64,000 nucleotides of DNA from JAUWVG01 sp964633715. GTDB lineage: Bacteria > Acidobacteriota > Aminicenantia > Aminicenantales > Aminicenantaceae. The position numbers and the translations under genes were made by a program. Below the pieces are notes generated by a model, which saw only the letters and a program-made list of their open reading frames with translations, was not told where the DNA came from and searched no databases. Of this stretch, positions 28,409 to 37,329 are shown one piece after another (position 1 is the stretch's first letter; the number at the start of each line of letters is the position of its first letter). The stretch spans positions 1 to 64,000 of the forward strand of contig CAZWHQ010000017.1 in the NCBI GenBank assembly GCA_964633715.1. The letters are read 5' to 3'.

Positions 28409-28654
28409 ATGGCAAAAATTAAAATGATATGTCCCTTTTCAAAGCAGATGTGCCGGGAGTGTGCTCAATATAGGGGAAGACATTATTACCTATGCTACAA
28501 GTCCAACTACCGTGGCTATGTGGGAGAGTCAAAAAAGGATATCGAACTGAAATTATGGAGTCAGGCGAAAAAAACAATTAAAATGCCTGAGTTTCTCCCC
28601 CCGAGTCCGAAATGGCTGATCCTCAATGAATTTGCAGAAAGGAAAGAAAAATGA
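28409..28654 (+). CDS. Small cysteine-containing protein at the head of the Mo-hydroxylase operon
   Basis: An 81-residue soluble protein. The N-terminal third carries four cysteines in CPFSKQMCRECAQYRGRHYY followed by LC, a C-x6-C-x2-C-x10-C pattern that could bind zinc or an Fe-S cluster. The rest is basic. AAGGAAAA lies before the ATG at 28409. Its stop overlaps the start of the FAD subunit gene (ATGA), so it is translationally coupled to the hydroxylase. I do not know a named family. A role in cofactor loading or as an electron-transfer accessory is inference from position alone. Confidence 0.7.
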   Translation: MAKIKMICPFSKQMCRECAQYRGRHYYLCYKSNYRGYVGESKKDIELKLWSQAKKTIKMPEFLPPSPKWLILNEFAERKEK

Positions 28655-29532
28655 TCCGGGATTTTAAATACCACCGGGGGACCAGTTTGAAAGAAACGCT
28701 CGATCTTCTCGATAGACACAAGGAGGACTACAAAATCATCTGTGGGGGACAGTCTCTGCTCATCTTGATGCGCCAAGCATTGGTGGCTCCCGAGAATCTC
28801 ATCGACATCAAAAACTTGAAAGAATTGAGCTACATCGACTTCACTCCTGAGGATGGAATAAAGATCGGGGCCGTGACCACTCACAGAGAAATAGAGAACT
28901 CGCCTCTTATTGAAAAACACCTACCAATACTGGTTGAAATGGAAAAAAATCTGGCTTCCATCCAGACCCGCAACTGGGGGACTATCGGTGGGAACCTCGC
29001 CCATGGAGATCCTGCAGGCGATCCCGGTCCAGTTTTGATCGCTCTCAATGCTGCTGTGAGGATAACCAACAAAGAAAAAGAACGTTTAATGCCTCTCGAA
29101 GATTTTTTCGTGGATTATTTTGAAACCGCTCTCGAAGAAGGAGAGCTTCTGGTAGAGGTTCGAATCCCTGTTTTTCCTCCACAAACAGCTACTGTCTATG
29201 AGAAATTTAATATCATCAAGAATGATCAAGGGATCGTTTCGGTTGCCGTATCAATCACCCTGGATGATAAGCGCCTATCCTGCCAGGATGTGCGTATTGT
29301 CCTTGGGGCCGCGGTCTCTAAGCCTCTGCGAACTAGACAAGCGGAACAGTTATTGAGAGGGAATCCACTTGACGATAATCTGCTGGATAAAATAGGTCAA
29401 AAGGCATCAGATGAGGCCGATCCGGTGACTGATATTCACGCCACGGAAGCTTACCGGAGACAATTAGTCAGTGTTCTCACAAAAAAAATGGTGAAAAAAG
29501 CTTGGGCACAGGCCGGTTCTTCGGCCAAATAG
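28651..29532 (+). CDS. Molybdenum hydroxylase FAD-binding subunit (CoxM/XdhB-like)
   Basis: A 293-residue protein of the xanthine dehydrogenase / CO dehydrogenase medium-subunit family. The PCMH-type FAD segments are visible: IICGGQSLLILMRQ (about residues 29-42) and IQTRNWGTIGGNLAHGDPAGD (about 105-126). A CODH_flav_C-type C-terminal domain follows from about residue 175. It lacks the extra 4Fe-4S insert found in 4-hydroxybenzoyl-CoA reductase HcrB. It would pass electrons from the 2Fe-2S subunit to an acceptor such as NAD or a ferredoxin. It starts within the stop of the upstream small gene. Confidence 0.93.
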   Translation: MIRDFKYHRGTSLKETLDLLDRHKEDYKIICGGQSLLILMRQALVAPENLIDIKNLKELSYIDFTPEDGIKIGAVTTHREIENSPLIEKHLPILVEMEKNLASIQTRNWGTIGGNLAHGDPAGDPGPVLIALNAAVRITNKEKERLMPLEDFFVDYFETALEEGELLVEVRIPVFPPQTATVYEKFNIIKNDQGIVSVAVSITLDDKRLSCQDVRIVLGAAVSKPLRTRQAEQLLRGNPLDDNLLDKIGQKASDEADPVTDIHATEAYRRQLVSVLTKKMVKKAWAQAGSSAK

Positions 29533-29546
29533 GGAGATCGTAAGAC

Positions 29547-30032
29547 ATGGAAAAGCATTTGCTGCACATCAACGTCAATGACGAATACCACGAAATCTAT
29601 ATTCAGCCCAAAAGGCTGCTCGTCGAAGTCCTGAGAGATAAGCTTGGACTCACGGGAACAAAAAGGGGCTGTAATACTGGTTCCTGCTGTGCCTGCACAG
29701 TGCTCATCAACGGTGATCCGGTTAAATCGTGCTCGGTCCTGGCGTTGCAGGCTGATAACACAAAGGTGACGACTATTGAGGGGCTGGCCCTCAATGGAGA
29801 ACTCAGTCCCCTCCAGAGGTCATTCCTGGATTTTGGGGCTTATCAATGTGGATTCTGTACGGCCGGGATGCTGATGTCGACAACGGCCTTACTCGAGGAA
29901 AAAGCGAAGCCGACCAGAGAACAGATCAAGGAAGCCATCCACGGCAACATCTGCCGCTGCACAGGATACAACAGCATTATCAGGGCGGTTACAGCCGTTT
30001 CTGAAGGGAAGTACGAGAAGGAGAGAGGATGA
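29547..30032 (+). CDS. Molybdenum hydroxylase 2Fe-2S subunit (CoxS/XdhC-type small subunit)
   Basis: A 161-residue protein with two 2Fe-2S clusters. The plant-ferredoxin-type site uses C42, C47, C50 and C62; C48 replaces the usual Gly of CGACT. The all-helical second site uses C101, C104, C136 and C138 (CGFC and CRC). Both are complete. It carries electrons from the Mo site to the FAD subunit. It begins 14 bases after the FAD gene, and its stop overlaps the next start by four bases, so the three subunits form one translated unit. Confidence 0.95.
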   Translation: MEKHLLHINVNDEYHEIYIQPKRLLVEVLRDKLGLTGTKRGCNTGSCCACTVLINGDPVKSCSVLALQADNTKVTTIEGLALNGELSPLQRSFLDFGAYQCGFCTAGMLMSTTALLEEKAKPTREQIKEAIHGNICRCTGYNSIIRAVTAVSEGKYEKERG

Positions 30033-32314
30033 AAAAATTTTCCGTTATCAACACGCCAGTGCACAATATTGACGGCATCGCTAAAATCACCGGCCGGGCG
30101 GAATACACCTTTGACATTAAACTGCCCAATATGTTGTACGGGAAGATTTTAAGAAGCCCCTATGCCCACGCAAATATCCTCAATATCGACAGCAGCCGTG
30201 CCGAAAGCCTTCCCGGAGTCAAAGCCGTTGTTACCGGTCGAGATACCCTCGGGAAAAAGCAGGGTATTTGGAGACGCTATAAGGAGCTTTGTGACGAGGA
30301 AATTCTGGCCGTGAGCAAGGTCCGCTATATCGGCGAACCGGTGGCCGCCGTGGCTGCGGTCGATGAAGACACGGCCGAAGAAGCCCTGGATTTGATCGAA
30401 GTGGAGTATGAGCCTCTACAGGGAGTGTTTGAACCTTTGGAAGCGATCAAGGAAAATGCCCCCCAGCTTCACGAACATGCCGAAAGGAATATCAATGTCA
30501 CACGCCATATCGAATGGGGGGATGTGGATGAAGCTTTCAGAGAGGCCGACTATATCCGTGAGGATTGGTTCCGGTGTTCCTCACAGCACCATGTGTGTAT
30601 GGAAACCCACAATGCCATAGCCAGTTTCACCCCGGACCGGAAGTTGACAGTCTGGACTTCGACCCAATCCCATTACTATATTCAGGTTTTGCTGTCTGGA
30701 ATCCTGAATCTAAGAGAAAATGATGTCAGGGTGATTTCTCGGTATACCGGCGGTGGATTCGGCAGTAAGTTCGAGCTCGATTCGGCCCAGTTCTGCAGTT
30801 CCGTGCTCAGTATGAAACTTTTCAGGCCGGTTAAAATCACACTCAGTAGAGAAGAAGAATTTATGGCGACCAAACGCCGTACACCCATGTTTTATTACCT
30901 GCGGACTGGTGTCAAAAAAGACGGATCTTTTTTGGCCAAGGAAGCAAGAGTTTTCACGGAAGGTGGTGCCTACACGTCTATGGGCGCCACAGCCCTTTAC
31001 CTGACCGGTTTTTTTCAGGCTTTTCCATATAAGTGGCCCAACTACAGGTATGACGGATACAGAGTCTATACCAACACAGCGCCGACTTCCGCCATGCGGG
31101 GTTTTGGTGCTCCCCAGGCAACTTTTTGTGCTGAAACACAAATTGATCTCATTGCCGCTGAGATTGGAATCGATCCTATTGAGATACGGCGGAAGAATGC
31201 CATGACTCCTGGTTACGAAGTTCCCGGGCAGGCAACAATCCAGAGCTGCGGACTTACTCAATGCCTCGACAAAGTCGAAGACTGGATTAAATCCAGGGGT
31301 AAACTTCCGCCCAATCAGGGTATCGGTGTGGCCGCTTATGGATTCATGTCCGGCGGCATTTTCAATTGGTTTGATACGCCCTATTCCTTTTCCTCTGCAG
31401 CGGTGCAGATCAATATCGATGGAAAGGTTGACCTCTACATAGGGTCTCAAGATATGGGCCAGGGATCGAATACCACGATGGCTATGATTTGTGCTGAGGA
31501 ACTCGGCGTCAAAGTTGAAGACATTCGAATCCACATGGGGGATACAGAGAATTGTCCTGTAGACCTTGGTGCCTGGGGAAGCCGGGAAACCTTGATGCAG
31601 GGGAATGCGGTCAAGAATGCTGTTGCTGATGCTAAACGGCAGATCATTGAATTCGCTGCGGCTAAACTGTCTCCGAATATCGTCTATGACCTCGATATCA
31701 AGGACCAATGGGTGCACCTTATTGCTCGACCCGAACGCGGCCTTTCCTATTTCGATGTTATCAAAGACGTCATCCGAGCCAAAGACGGGCAACCTCTTAT
31801 TGCCAGAGGGCACTATACACCACACCGAAAAGGCATGATATCTCCCGCCTACAGCTTTGGTGTCCAGGCAGTCGAAGCCGAAGTCGATCCGGATACCGGA
31901 AAGATAACACTCAAGAATTGTGTAACAGCTCATGACTGTGGGCAGGTGATCAATCCAATAGGAGTGGAAGGGCAGCTTGAAGGGGCCATGGCTATGGCCG
32001 CGGGATACGGATTTACAGAGGATTTGCCTATGGATGAAGGCAAGATCCTCAATCCTAATCTGGTGGACTACAAAGTCCTGAGATCTACGGAGATGCCGGA
32101 AACAAAAGTGATTGAAGTCGAAACCTACGAACCTGAGGGGCCGTTCGGGGCCAAAGAAGCGGGCGAAGGGCTCACTAATCCAACTGCGGGAGCACTGGGG
32201 AATGCGGTTTACCACGCTGCCGGAGTCAGCATAAAAAATCTTCCGATCTCCCCAGAAAAAGTTCTCGAGGCAATTCGAGAGAAAACTGAGCAGAAAGAAG
32301 ATAAAGGAGAATAA
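30029..32314 (+). CDS. Molybdopterin-binding catalytic subunit (XdhA/HcrA-like)
   Basis: A 761-residue large subunit of the xanthine oxidase family. Landmarks are GRAEYTFDIKLPNMLYGKIL at the N-terminus, GGGFGSKFE (about residue 245), TSAMRGFGAPQATF (about 350), QDMGQGSNTTM (about 475), DLGAWGSRETLMQGNAVK (about 515), and the active-site Glu at about 713 in GAKEAGEGLTNPTAG. The loops resemble xanthine dehydrogenase and 4-hydroxybenzoyl-CoA reductase more than the aerobic CO dehydrogenase AYRCSFR loop, so CO oxidation is unlikely. The substrate is probably an N-heterocycle, aldehyde or aromatic, and is unknown. No XdhC/MocA chaperone gene is nearby. Confidence 0.93.
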   Translation: MKKFSVINTPVHNIDGIAKITGRAEYTFDIKLPNMLYGKILRSPYAHANILNIDSSRAESLPGVKAVVTGRDTLGKKQGIWRRYKELCDEEILAVSKVRYIGEPVAAVAAVDEDTAEEALDLIEVEYEPLQGVFEPLEAIKENAPQLHEHAERNINVTRHIEWGDVDEAFREADYIREDWFRCSSQHHVCMETHNAIASFTPDRKLTVWTSTQSHYYIQVLLSGILNLRENDVRVISRYTGGGFGSKFELDSAQFCSSVLSMKLFRPVKITLSREEEFMATKRRTPMFYYLRTGVKKDGSFLAKEARVFTEGGAYTSMGATALYLTGFFQAFPYKWPNYRYDGYRVYTNTAPTSAMRGFGAPQATFCAETQIDLIAAEIGIDPIEIRRKNAMTPGYEVPGQATIQSCGLTQCLDKVEDWIKSRGKLPPNQGIGVAAYGFMSGGIFNWFDTPYSFSSAAVQINIDGKVDLYIGSQDMGQGSNTTMAMICAEELGVKVEDIRIHMGDTENCPVDLGAWGSRETLMQGNAVKNAVADAKRQIIEFAAAKLSPNIVYDLDIKDQWVHLIARPERGLSYFDVIKDVIRAKDGQPLIARGHYTPHRKGMISPAYSFGVQAVEAEVDPDTGKITLKNCVTAHDCGQVINPIGVEGQLEGAMAMAAGYGFTEDLPMDEGKILNPNLVDYKVLRSTEMPETKVIEVETYEPEGPFGAKEAGEGLTNPTAGALGNAVYHAAGVSIKNLPISPEKVLEAIREKTEQKEDKGE

Positions 32315-32325
32315 GGAGGCTAAGA

Positions 32326-32544
32326 GTGGGATACAAATGTCCAGCCTGCGGAAAAGTTTGGCCTGAAAGCATGGATCTGGCTCGGCACGTTTTTGGAACG
32401 GGTGATTTGAGCCATAAAGATTGGGTCAATTCAAAAGGATATAATTTTATTGAACTTTTACTAATCCAAACCATGGAGCCCGGAAACAAAGGGTATAAGA
32501 CTCTGGCCGAGCTGCTGGAGAAGGAAGCGGAGAAGGTGGACTAG
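32326..32544 (+). CDS. Small putative zinc-binding protein in the Mo-hydroxylase operon
   Basis: A 72-residue protein starting at GTG (32326) with a strong AAGGAGG site. The N-terminal half has CPACGKVW followed by HVFGTGDLSH, a C-x2-C...H...H zinc-finger-like pattern. The C-terminal half is helical. It lies 11 bases after the catalytic subunit and 35 bases before the CoxG-like gene. It is the second small metal-binding-looking protein in this operon. I know of no assigned function. Confidence 0.7.
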   Translation: MGYKCPACGKVWPESMDLARHVFGTGDLSHKDWVNSKGYNFIELLLIQTMEPGNKGYKTLAELLEKEAEKVD

Positions 32545-32579
32545 GAGTACATCTCTATTCCCGAGCAGAAGGAGGAATC

Positions 32580-33032
32580 ATGATTCTCGAAGGCAAGCTT
32601 CAGTTAACAGCACCCATTCAAAAATTATGGGACAGCCTGCTGGAACCAGAAACTCTGCAGGCCTGTATTCCTGGTGCCGAAAAAATTGAGCGTATTGACG
32701 AAAAAACCTATGACTGTCAAATAAAGCAAAAGGTTGGCCCTATTTCTGTCAGATTCAAATTTAAGACGATCCTCACCCAGCTGGATGCCCCCTCCCATAT
32801 GGAGATGCAGGGAGAAGGAGAGGATATCGGTAAAGCTGGGCGATTCTCTCAGAAAACGAGCATTGACCTCAAGGAAATTGAAGACGGACAAGTCGAGATT
32901 TCCTACAAATGTGATGCGCAAATTGTGGGGCGTTTGGCCATGTTCGGTGACAGGATCATGAAGGCAAAAGCAAAATCGATCGAAGCCGAATTTACCGAAG
33001 CACTCAAAGAGAGGTTTGATAACCTTGATTGA
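32580..33032 (+). CDS. CoxG-like SRPBCC protein (CO dehydrogenase subunit G family)
   Basis: A 150-residue protein matching the CoxG family: LEGKLQLTAPIQKLWDSLLEPETLQACIPGAEKIE at the start, a central GPISVRFK strand, and the ending GRLAMFGDRIMKAKAKSI. CoxG proteins help assemble or membrane-anchor molybdenum hydroxylases. This copy lacks the C-terminal membrane tail of some relatives. AGGAGG precedes the start. Its stop is 22 bases from the next gene. Confidence 0.92.
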   Translation: MILEGKLQLTAPIQKLWDSLLEPETLQACIPGAEKIERIDEKTYDCQIKQKVGPISVRFKFKTILTQLDAPSHMEMQGEGEDIGKAGRFSQKTSIDLKEIEDGQVEISYKCDAQIVGRLAMFGDRIMKAKAKSIEAEFTEALKERFDNLD

Positions 33033-33054
33033 CACCTTCCTAAGGAGAATAAAA

Positions 33055-34749
33055 ATGCGAACAAATCGCCTGACCTTTAAAGTTTGTCTCTGCGTGTTTC
33101 TGCTGAGTGCTCTCTTGAGTTTCACATCAGCAAATGACTTGAAAAATGAAGTTTTACCTCCGGATATTCTACCGGTTATTATTTTAAGCGGATCGGATTA
33201 CGATATGGGATTCCAGTACGGGAAGCAGGCCGGTTCTTATATTGAAGTAAATATGGAAGCAGCTTGGGCAGATGCACTTAAAACATTTAGCAGGGAAGAC
33301 GTCATTCGCACATTAAAAGCAAACCAACACTATATCCAAAAATTCACTCCAGAGTGTATTGATATCATGAAGGGAATAGCTGCTGGCGCATCCGCTGCCG
33401 GATACGAAGTCTCCTACACCGATATTGTGCTGTTAAACTGTACTCTCCCCAATCCGGAAACCTCTAGCTATCCTCCTGGTGTTGAGGACAATACTTTGCC
33501 AATAAAAAGGTGTTCGGTCTCCTCTGCCTGGGGCAGTGCTACAAAAGATGGAAAACTGATCGGGATGGATACTCTCGACGGAGGCGGCGATGCCATGTAT
33601 GGGGTGATTATAGTCGCTTATCCTGATAAGGGGAATGCGTATATTTGTGGTGCACAGGCCGGAGAAATAGGCGACCATTTTTTAATGAACAACAAAGGCC
33701 TATTCCTGGGAAACAGTGGAGGTGGAGGATCGCCCAGAGCGGAAGATAATAATTATGGAGTCTCCTGGTCCTGTTCCTTGACTCATCTTGTTCGTTTTTC
33801 GGACAGTGCCTTTCAGGCCCGAGACATGCTGCTTCCCTGGCAAATAAACATCCCGGAAAATTTTCACTTTGTGGATACGAAAGGAAATGCTTGTATTGTA
33901 GAAAAAAGTGCGGCAATTCAGGCTGTTCGAACACCAGGTGATTTTGGTGAAAAAGATTTTCAGTACTCAACCAATAATTATCTGCATAAAGATATGAAGG
34001 TGACAAAAGAAGGAGAATTTATCGATAAGCATGGCGGATATGGCGCTTATGCCGCCCCAAGAAATAAAATGCTATGGGATATGCTCAATAACTATCATGG
34101 TTTAGTTGATATTGAGTTTGTAAAAATGATGCTGCGTTTTCCCGGCAATCCTCCTCCCTTTCCACCGGAAGGGGGCTGGGACGCAAAAATATGCCGGCCC
34201 AGTAATTCATGGGTTTCTGTTGTTCTCCCAGATGATGGCGATGAGGGTGTCGTCCATATTTGCACCGGTCCAGCCGGAAGAGTGATTCATTCTTCTATGG
34301 CATCCAATGGAGAAGAGATGCGGTCCACTTATCAATATATAGATGGAACGCATACGTTTTCTAAGCTTACACTGGCTGCCAATCCTTTGGCCGTTGCCCA
34401 AGAAGCGCAAAAATCAGCAAGAGCTTATATTGCCACAGCCTATAAAGAATTAATGCAGTTCAATTTCACAAGCCCTGGGTATGCGGCTTTGAATGATCTG
34501 TATTCTCTGGCAAATGCCGAACTTTATTTAGGAAATAAAATGCTCAATAAAGCGCTATTGGCAGACAGCAAAGATCAGATTTATTTGTTGGCGAAATCAG
34601 CGACATCATTTTCTCGCAGTCAGGCCCATGCCATGCAGGTGTATGAAGCCCTTGTTCCTGCGCCCACCAGCCCCTCGGAATTGGGATTAAAACCTTTCGG
34701 CGGAGATTGGGCAGAGTGGGAAACTAAAGTAGGAAAATCGAAAAAATAG
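33055..34749 (+). CDS. Secreted C45-family (acyltransferase-like) Ntn hydrolase
   Basis: A 564-residue exported protein with a signal peptide ending near TSA. It resembles the C45 / phospholipase-B-like Ntn-hydrolase group: a pro-segment of about 150 residues with GFQYGKQAG, then the likely autoprocessing nucleophile Cys in RCSVSSAWGSATKDG, then MDTLDGG. A serine follows the cysteine, as in some acyl-CoA:6-aminopenicillanate acyltransferase homologues. It would hydrolyse an amide or lipid bond after self-cleavage. AAGGAGAATAA precedes the ATG at 33055. It is the last gene of the Mo-hydroxylase run and may supply its substrate, which is inference. Confidence 0.75.
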   Translation: MRTNRLTFKVCLCVFLLSALLSFTSANDLKNEVLPPDILPVIILSGSDYDMGFQYGKQAGSYIEVNMEAAWADALKTFSREDVIRTLKANQHYIQKFTPECIDIMKGIAAGASAAGYEVSYTDIVLLNCTLPNPETSSYPPGVEDNTLPIKRCSVSSAWGSATKDGKLIGMDTLDGGGDAMYGVIIVAYPDKGNAYICGAQAGEIGDHFLMNNKGLFLGNSGGGGSPRAEDNNYGVSWSCSLTHLVRFSDSAFQARDMLLPWQINIPENFHFVDTKGNACIVEKSAAIQAVRTPGDFGEKDFQYSTNNYLHKDMKVTKEGEFIDKHGGYGAYAAPRNKMLWDMLNNYHGLVDIEFVKMMLRFPGNPPPFPPEGGWDAKICRPSNSWVSVVLPDDGDEGVVHICTGPAGRVIHSSMASNGEEMRSTYQYIDGTHTFSKLTLAANPLAVAQEAQKSARAYIATAYKELMQFNFTSPGYAALNDLYSLANAELYLGNKMLNKALLADSKDQIYLLAKSATSFSRSQAHAMQVYEALVPAPTSPSELGLKPFGGDWAEWETKVGKSKK

Positions 34750-34759
34750 GAAAGAGTAT

Positions 34760-35044
34760 CTAGCGTTTTTTAAGTTCGATATATTCTCCGTCATCGATAC
34801 GCACTAAATATCTTCTGTCTTGTATGATCCACATAATATTATAGCCTTCCTGTGCTCGTTGACCCCATTGAGATGGTTTGTTTCTGTTTTGTTCGATAAA
34901 TTTGTATCCGAATAAATCCACATAGCGCACATTGCTGCTTGAATACTTTTTGATAGGGTATTTTATACCGTCGATGTCTACGCTCGAATCGTTGTTAAAA
35001 ATGGCTGTGTAAATTTTGATACCTATTTCTTTTATGTCGTCCAT
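34760..35044 (-). CDS. Small protein of unknown function
   Basis: A 94-residue soluble protein, mostly beta, with YPIKKYSSSNVRYVDLFGYKFIEQN and RRYLVRIDDGEYIELKKR. No signal peptide or known motif. It lies 17 bases downstream of the radical SAM gene on the same strand and is probably cotranscribed with it. It converges with the C45 gene. Confidence 0.6.
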   Translation of the reverse strand: MDDIKEIGIKIYTAIFNNDSSVDIDGIKYPIKKYSSSNVRYVDLFGYKFIEQNRNKPSQWGQRAQEGYNIMWIIQDRRYLVRIDDGEYIELKKR

Positions 35045-35061
35045 TTCTTTTATCCTTTAAT

Positions 35062-36162
35062 TTAAATAATTGTTGTCAAAAAAGGCTCAATAAAATCGAT
35101 CACTTTAGGTGTGAAGTTTTTTAGGGACTCAAGTTCCCCTCTCCTGGAAACTTCGACTATGGATTCTTTCATGTTTTGAAGGTGAAGCCCTGCCCATTGA
35201 AAAGTTGACCATGGTTTTCCAGTGATCTGGTCAAAGTAGGCTTGGTCCAGCAGCTTTTTTGCGATTTCATAGTTGTATTTTCGGTAGTCGTTTGGGACAT
35301 ACCTTTTTGCGCGAACAGAGAGGTCGTATTTTCTACACAAATCCAGCACTTTACGATTGATTCTTTTGAAATAATTTGAGTTGGGATACATCCCTCCCTT
35401 GTACAAATCAAGAATTTTCTTGAGGTTGTCTCGGTAAGGGCTCTCTTTTATTTTGTTAATAAAAAAACGTGCCTGTGAATCACGTAGTGTCATCCCCGGT
35501 GCAAACAGAATAAAATCACAACCGGCCTTTTTTGTTCTGGAGACGACTGCCTCTAAATTCTTTTCTGTATCTTCAAGAAAAGGAATGATGGGCATAAAGT
35601 TTACACCTGTCTGAATTTTTGTGTTTTCACTTTTTATATTTTCCAGTGCCTTGATTCTGTCTTCCGGAGGTGAAGCGGACGGTTCGAAAAAGTTTGCGAT
35701 TTCCGTGTTAAATGTTGTGATGGTGAAAGCAAGAGTGCAGTATGTGTTTTCAGCGATTTTTGAGTAGAGATCCAAATCTCTTAAAACCAAATCGGATTTT
35801 GTGGATAGACAAACCGGATATCTATAATTGTGAAGAACCTCTATTATTTGACGGGTATTTTGGAATTTTGTTTCTGCCTTCTGATAGGCATCACAAACGC
35901 CACCTAAGGCTACAACATCGGGAAGAAGTGTTCGTGTTTTCTTTAGCCGTTTTTCGAGTTGTTTCTTAACCTCTTTTTTTATGTAGATCTCGTTATCCAA
36001 ATCTTTGTGGAGATAATATTTTTCGGAACGGGCATCACAGTACACACATGCATGTTCACAGCCACTGTAGGGATTGATGGTATAGCGAGCCCAAAACCAG
36101 CTATCGATATATTTGAGTTTATTGATAATGGTTTTGAATTCCTTATCAATATATTTAGCCAT
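35062..36162 (-). CDS. SPL-family radical SAM protein
   Basis: A 366-residue cytoplasmic protein. Its 4Fe-4S cluster motif is C35-x3-C39-x2-C42 in YSGCEHACVYCDAR, the pattern shared by spore photoproduct lyase-like (SPL) radical SAM proteins rather than the classical CxxxCxxC followed by F/Y-C arrangement of sulfatase-maturing enzymes. Further segments VVALGGVCDAYQKAE and STKSDLVLRDLDL fit the family. The substrate is unknown, and many such proteins act on DNA or unknown targets. The unknown 94-aa gene lies directly downstream. Confidence 0.88.
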   Translation of the reverse strand: MAKYIDKEFKTIINKLKYIDSWFWARYTINPYSGCEHACVYCDARSEKYYLHKDLDNEIYIKKEVKKQLEKRLKKTRTLLPDVVALGGVCDAYQKAETKFQNTRQIIEVLHNYRYPVCLSTKSDLVLRDLDLYSKIAENTYCTLAFTITTFNTEIANFFEPSASPPEDRIKALENIKSENTKIQTGVNFMPIIPFLEDTEKNLEAVVSRTKKAGCDFILFAPGMTLRDSQARFFINKIKESPYRDNLKKILDLYKGGMYPNSNYFKRINRKVLDLCRKYDLSVRAKRYVPNDYRKYNYEIAKKLLDQAYFDQITGKPWSTFQWAGLHLQNMKESIVEVSRRGELESLKNFTPKVIDFIEPFLTTII

Positions 36163-36201
36163 GGGAAGTAATAGAAGTGATCTTAATCCGGGTATCTCTC
36201 C

Positions 36202-37329
36202 CTATTTTCTTATTTTAAAAAATTTGATGGCTAAAAACAGAAAAAGGGCAGTGAATCCAACAAGTACCCCCAGATTGACAAGGACACGATCCAATCCATA
36301 TCCGAAAAAAATGAGCTTATTATAGGCGTCCATGATCCAACCAGTGGGGAATAACATCCCTACAGTTTTCATGCCTTTAGGAACGACCTCGATTGGCCAC
36401 CAGCATCCACCAAGCGCGGCCATTAGGTTGGCCAACAGAATATTGAATACAATTAAAATTTCTTCTTTTTTGATAATGGAACCAAAGAGCATGCTCATCC
36501 CGGCAATTGTCGCGCAGAAAAAGAGAGATGTCAGAAAAAGTGCAGGTAGAGAAGGACCGAGATCGATACCGAAAAGGAACTTCCCAAGCATAAAAAGGAT
36601 AAAAATCTGGAACATACCGATAATAATTCGGCCGAGCCACTTTCCACCGATAATAGAACTGAATGTGGCCGGGCTCAGATAGATTCTTTCTAACTGCCCT
36701 TTTCTCCGCTCCTCCAGAAGATTGATGCCGCCGTACATCAGGAGGGTGAAAAGGATAAAGACAACTGTTGATCCCGGAACCGAATGGGTGTAACCGGCTG
36801 GAATGGCTTTGATTTCTCCACCCAATTCTGTACGGAGAGTGACACGTCTTTCCCAATTTAATCGAGGTAGTTTTTCTTCAAAATCTTGAGGACTCTCAGG
36901 TGATACCATAACTATTTTTGCCAAAATCTTAATGGCCGCCTTAAGTACGTGGGAATAGGCCGATTGCATTGCTTCCAGGCTGTTCCCCTGTTCCTGAACA
37001 AGCTTAAGCTCTATTTGTTCTCCGCCAAAAACACTTTTCGAAAAACCCTCAGGGATAATCAGAGTCCTGAATGAAATTTCCTCGTCCCTCTCAAACACTT
37101 CGACGACATATTTTTCTGTGACTAACTCTTCGATCAAAGTTTCCGAGAGATGGCTCTTATCCTTATCCAGAACATTGAGGGTGACCTTCGTATCACTGGC
37201 CCCCATATCCCGAAAGGCCAATCCGAATATAAAAATGAAGATAAGAGGGAAAACAAGAAGCCAGAAAAAGAACATCTTATCTTTGAAGGTCAATTTGAGG
37301 TCGTTCTGAGCGATTGTCCACAAAGTCAT
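36202..37329 (-). CDS. ABC-2 type transporter permease (second)
   Basis: A 375-residue protein with the ABC-2 (PF12698-type) layout: one N-terminal TM helix (FFFWLLVFPLIFIFIFGLAF), a soluble extracytoplasmic domain of about 150 residues, and five C-terminal TM helices. The segment ERRKGQLERIYLSPATF before the TM cluster is characteristic. Its start overlaps the stop of the first permease by four bases. It likely forms a heterodimeric exporter with the 37326 gene. Confidence 0.9.
   Translation of the reverse strand: MTLWTIAQNDLKLTFKDKMFFFWLLVFPLIFIFIFGLAFRDMGASDTKVTLNVLDKDKSHLSETLIEELVTEKYVVEVFERDEEISFRTLIIPEGFSKSVFGGEQIELKLVQEQGNSLEAMQSAYSHVLKAAIKILAKIVMVSPESPQDFEEKLPRLNWERRVTLRTELGGEIKAIPAGYTHSVPGSTVVFILFTLLMYGGINLLEERRKGQLERIYLSPATFSSIIGGKWLGRIIIGMFQIFILFMLGKFLFGIDLGPSLPALFLTSLFFCATIAGMSMLFGSIIKKEEILIVFNILLANLMAALGGCWWPIEVVPKGMKTVGMLFPTGWIMDAYNKLIFFGYGLDRVLVNLGVLVGFTALFLFLAIKFFKIRK

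Noticed and set aside
30710..32215. A 501-codon open frame on the minus strand
   Set aside because: It is antisense to the well-supported molybdenum hydroxylase catalytic subunit, has no ribosome site and encodes no recognisable protein.
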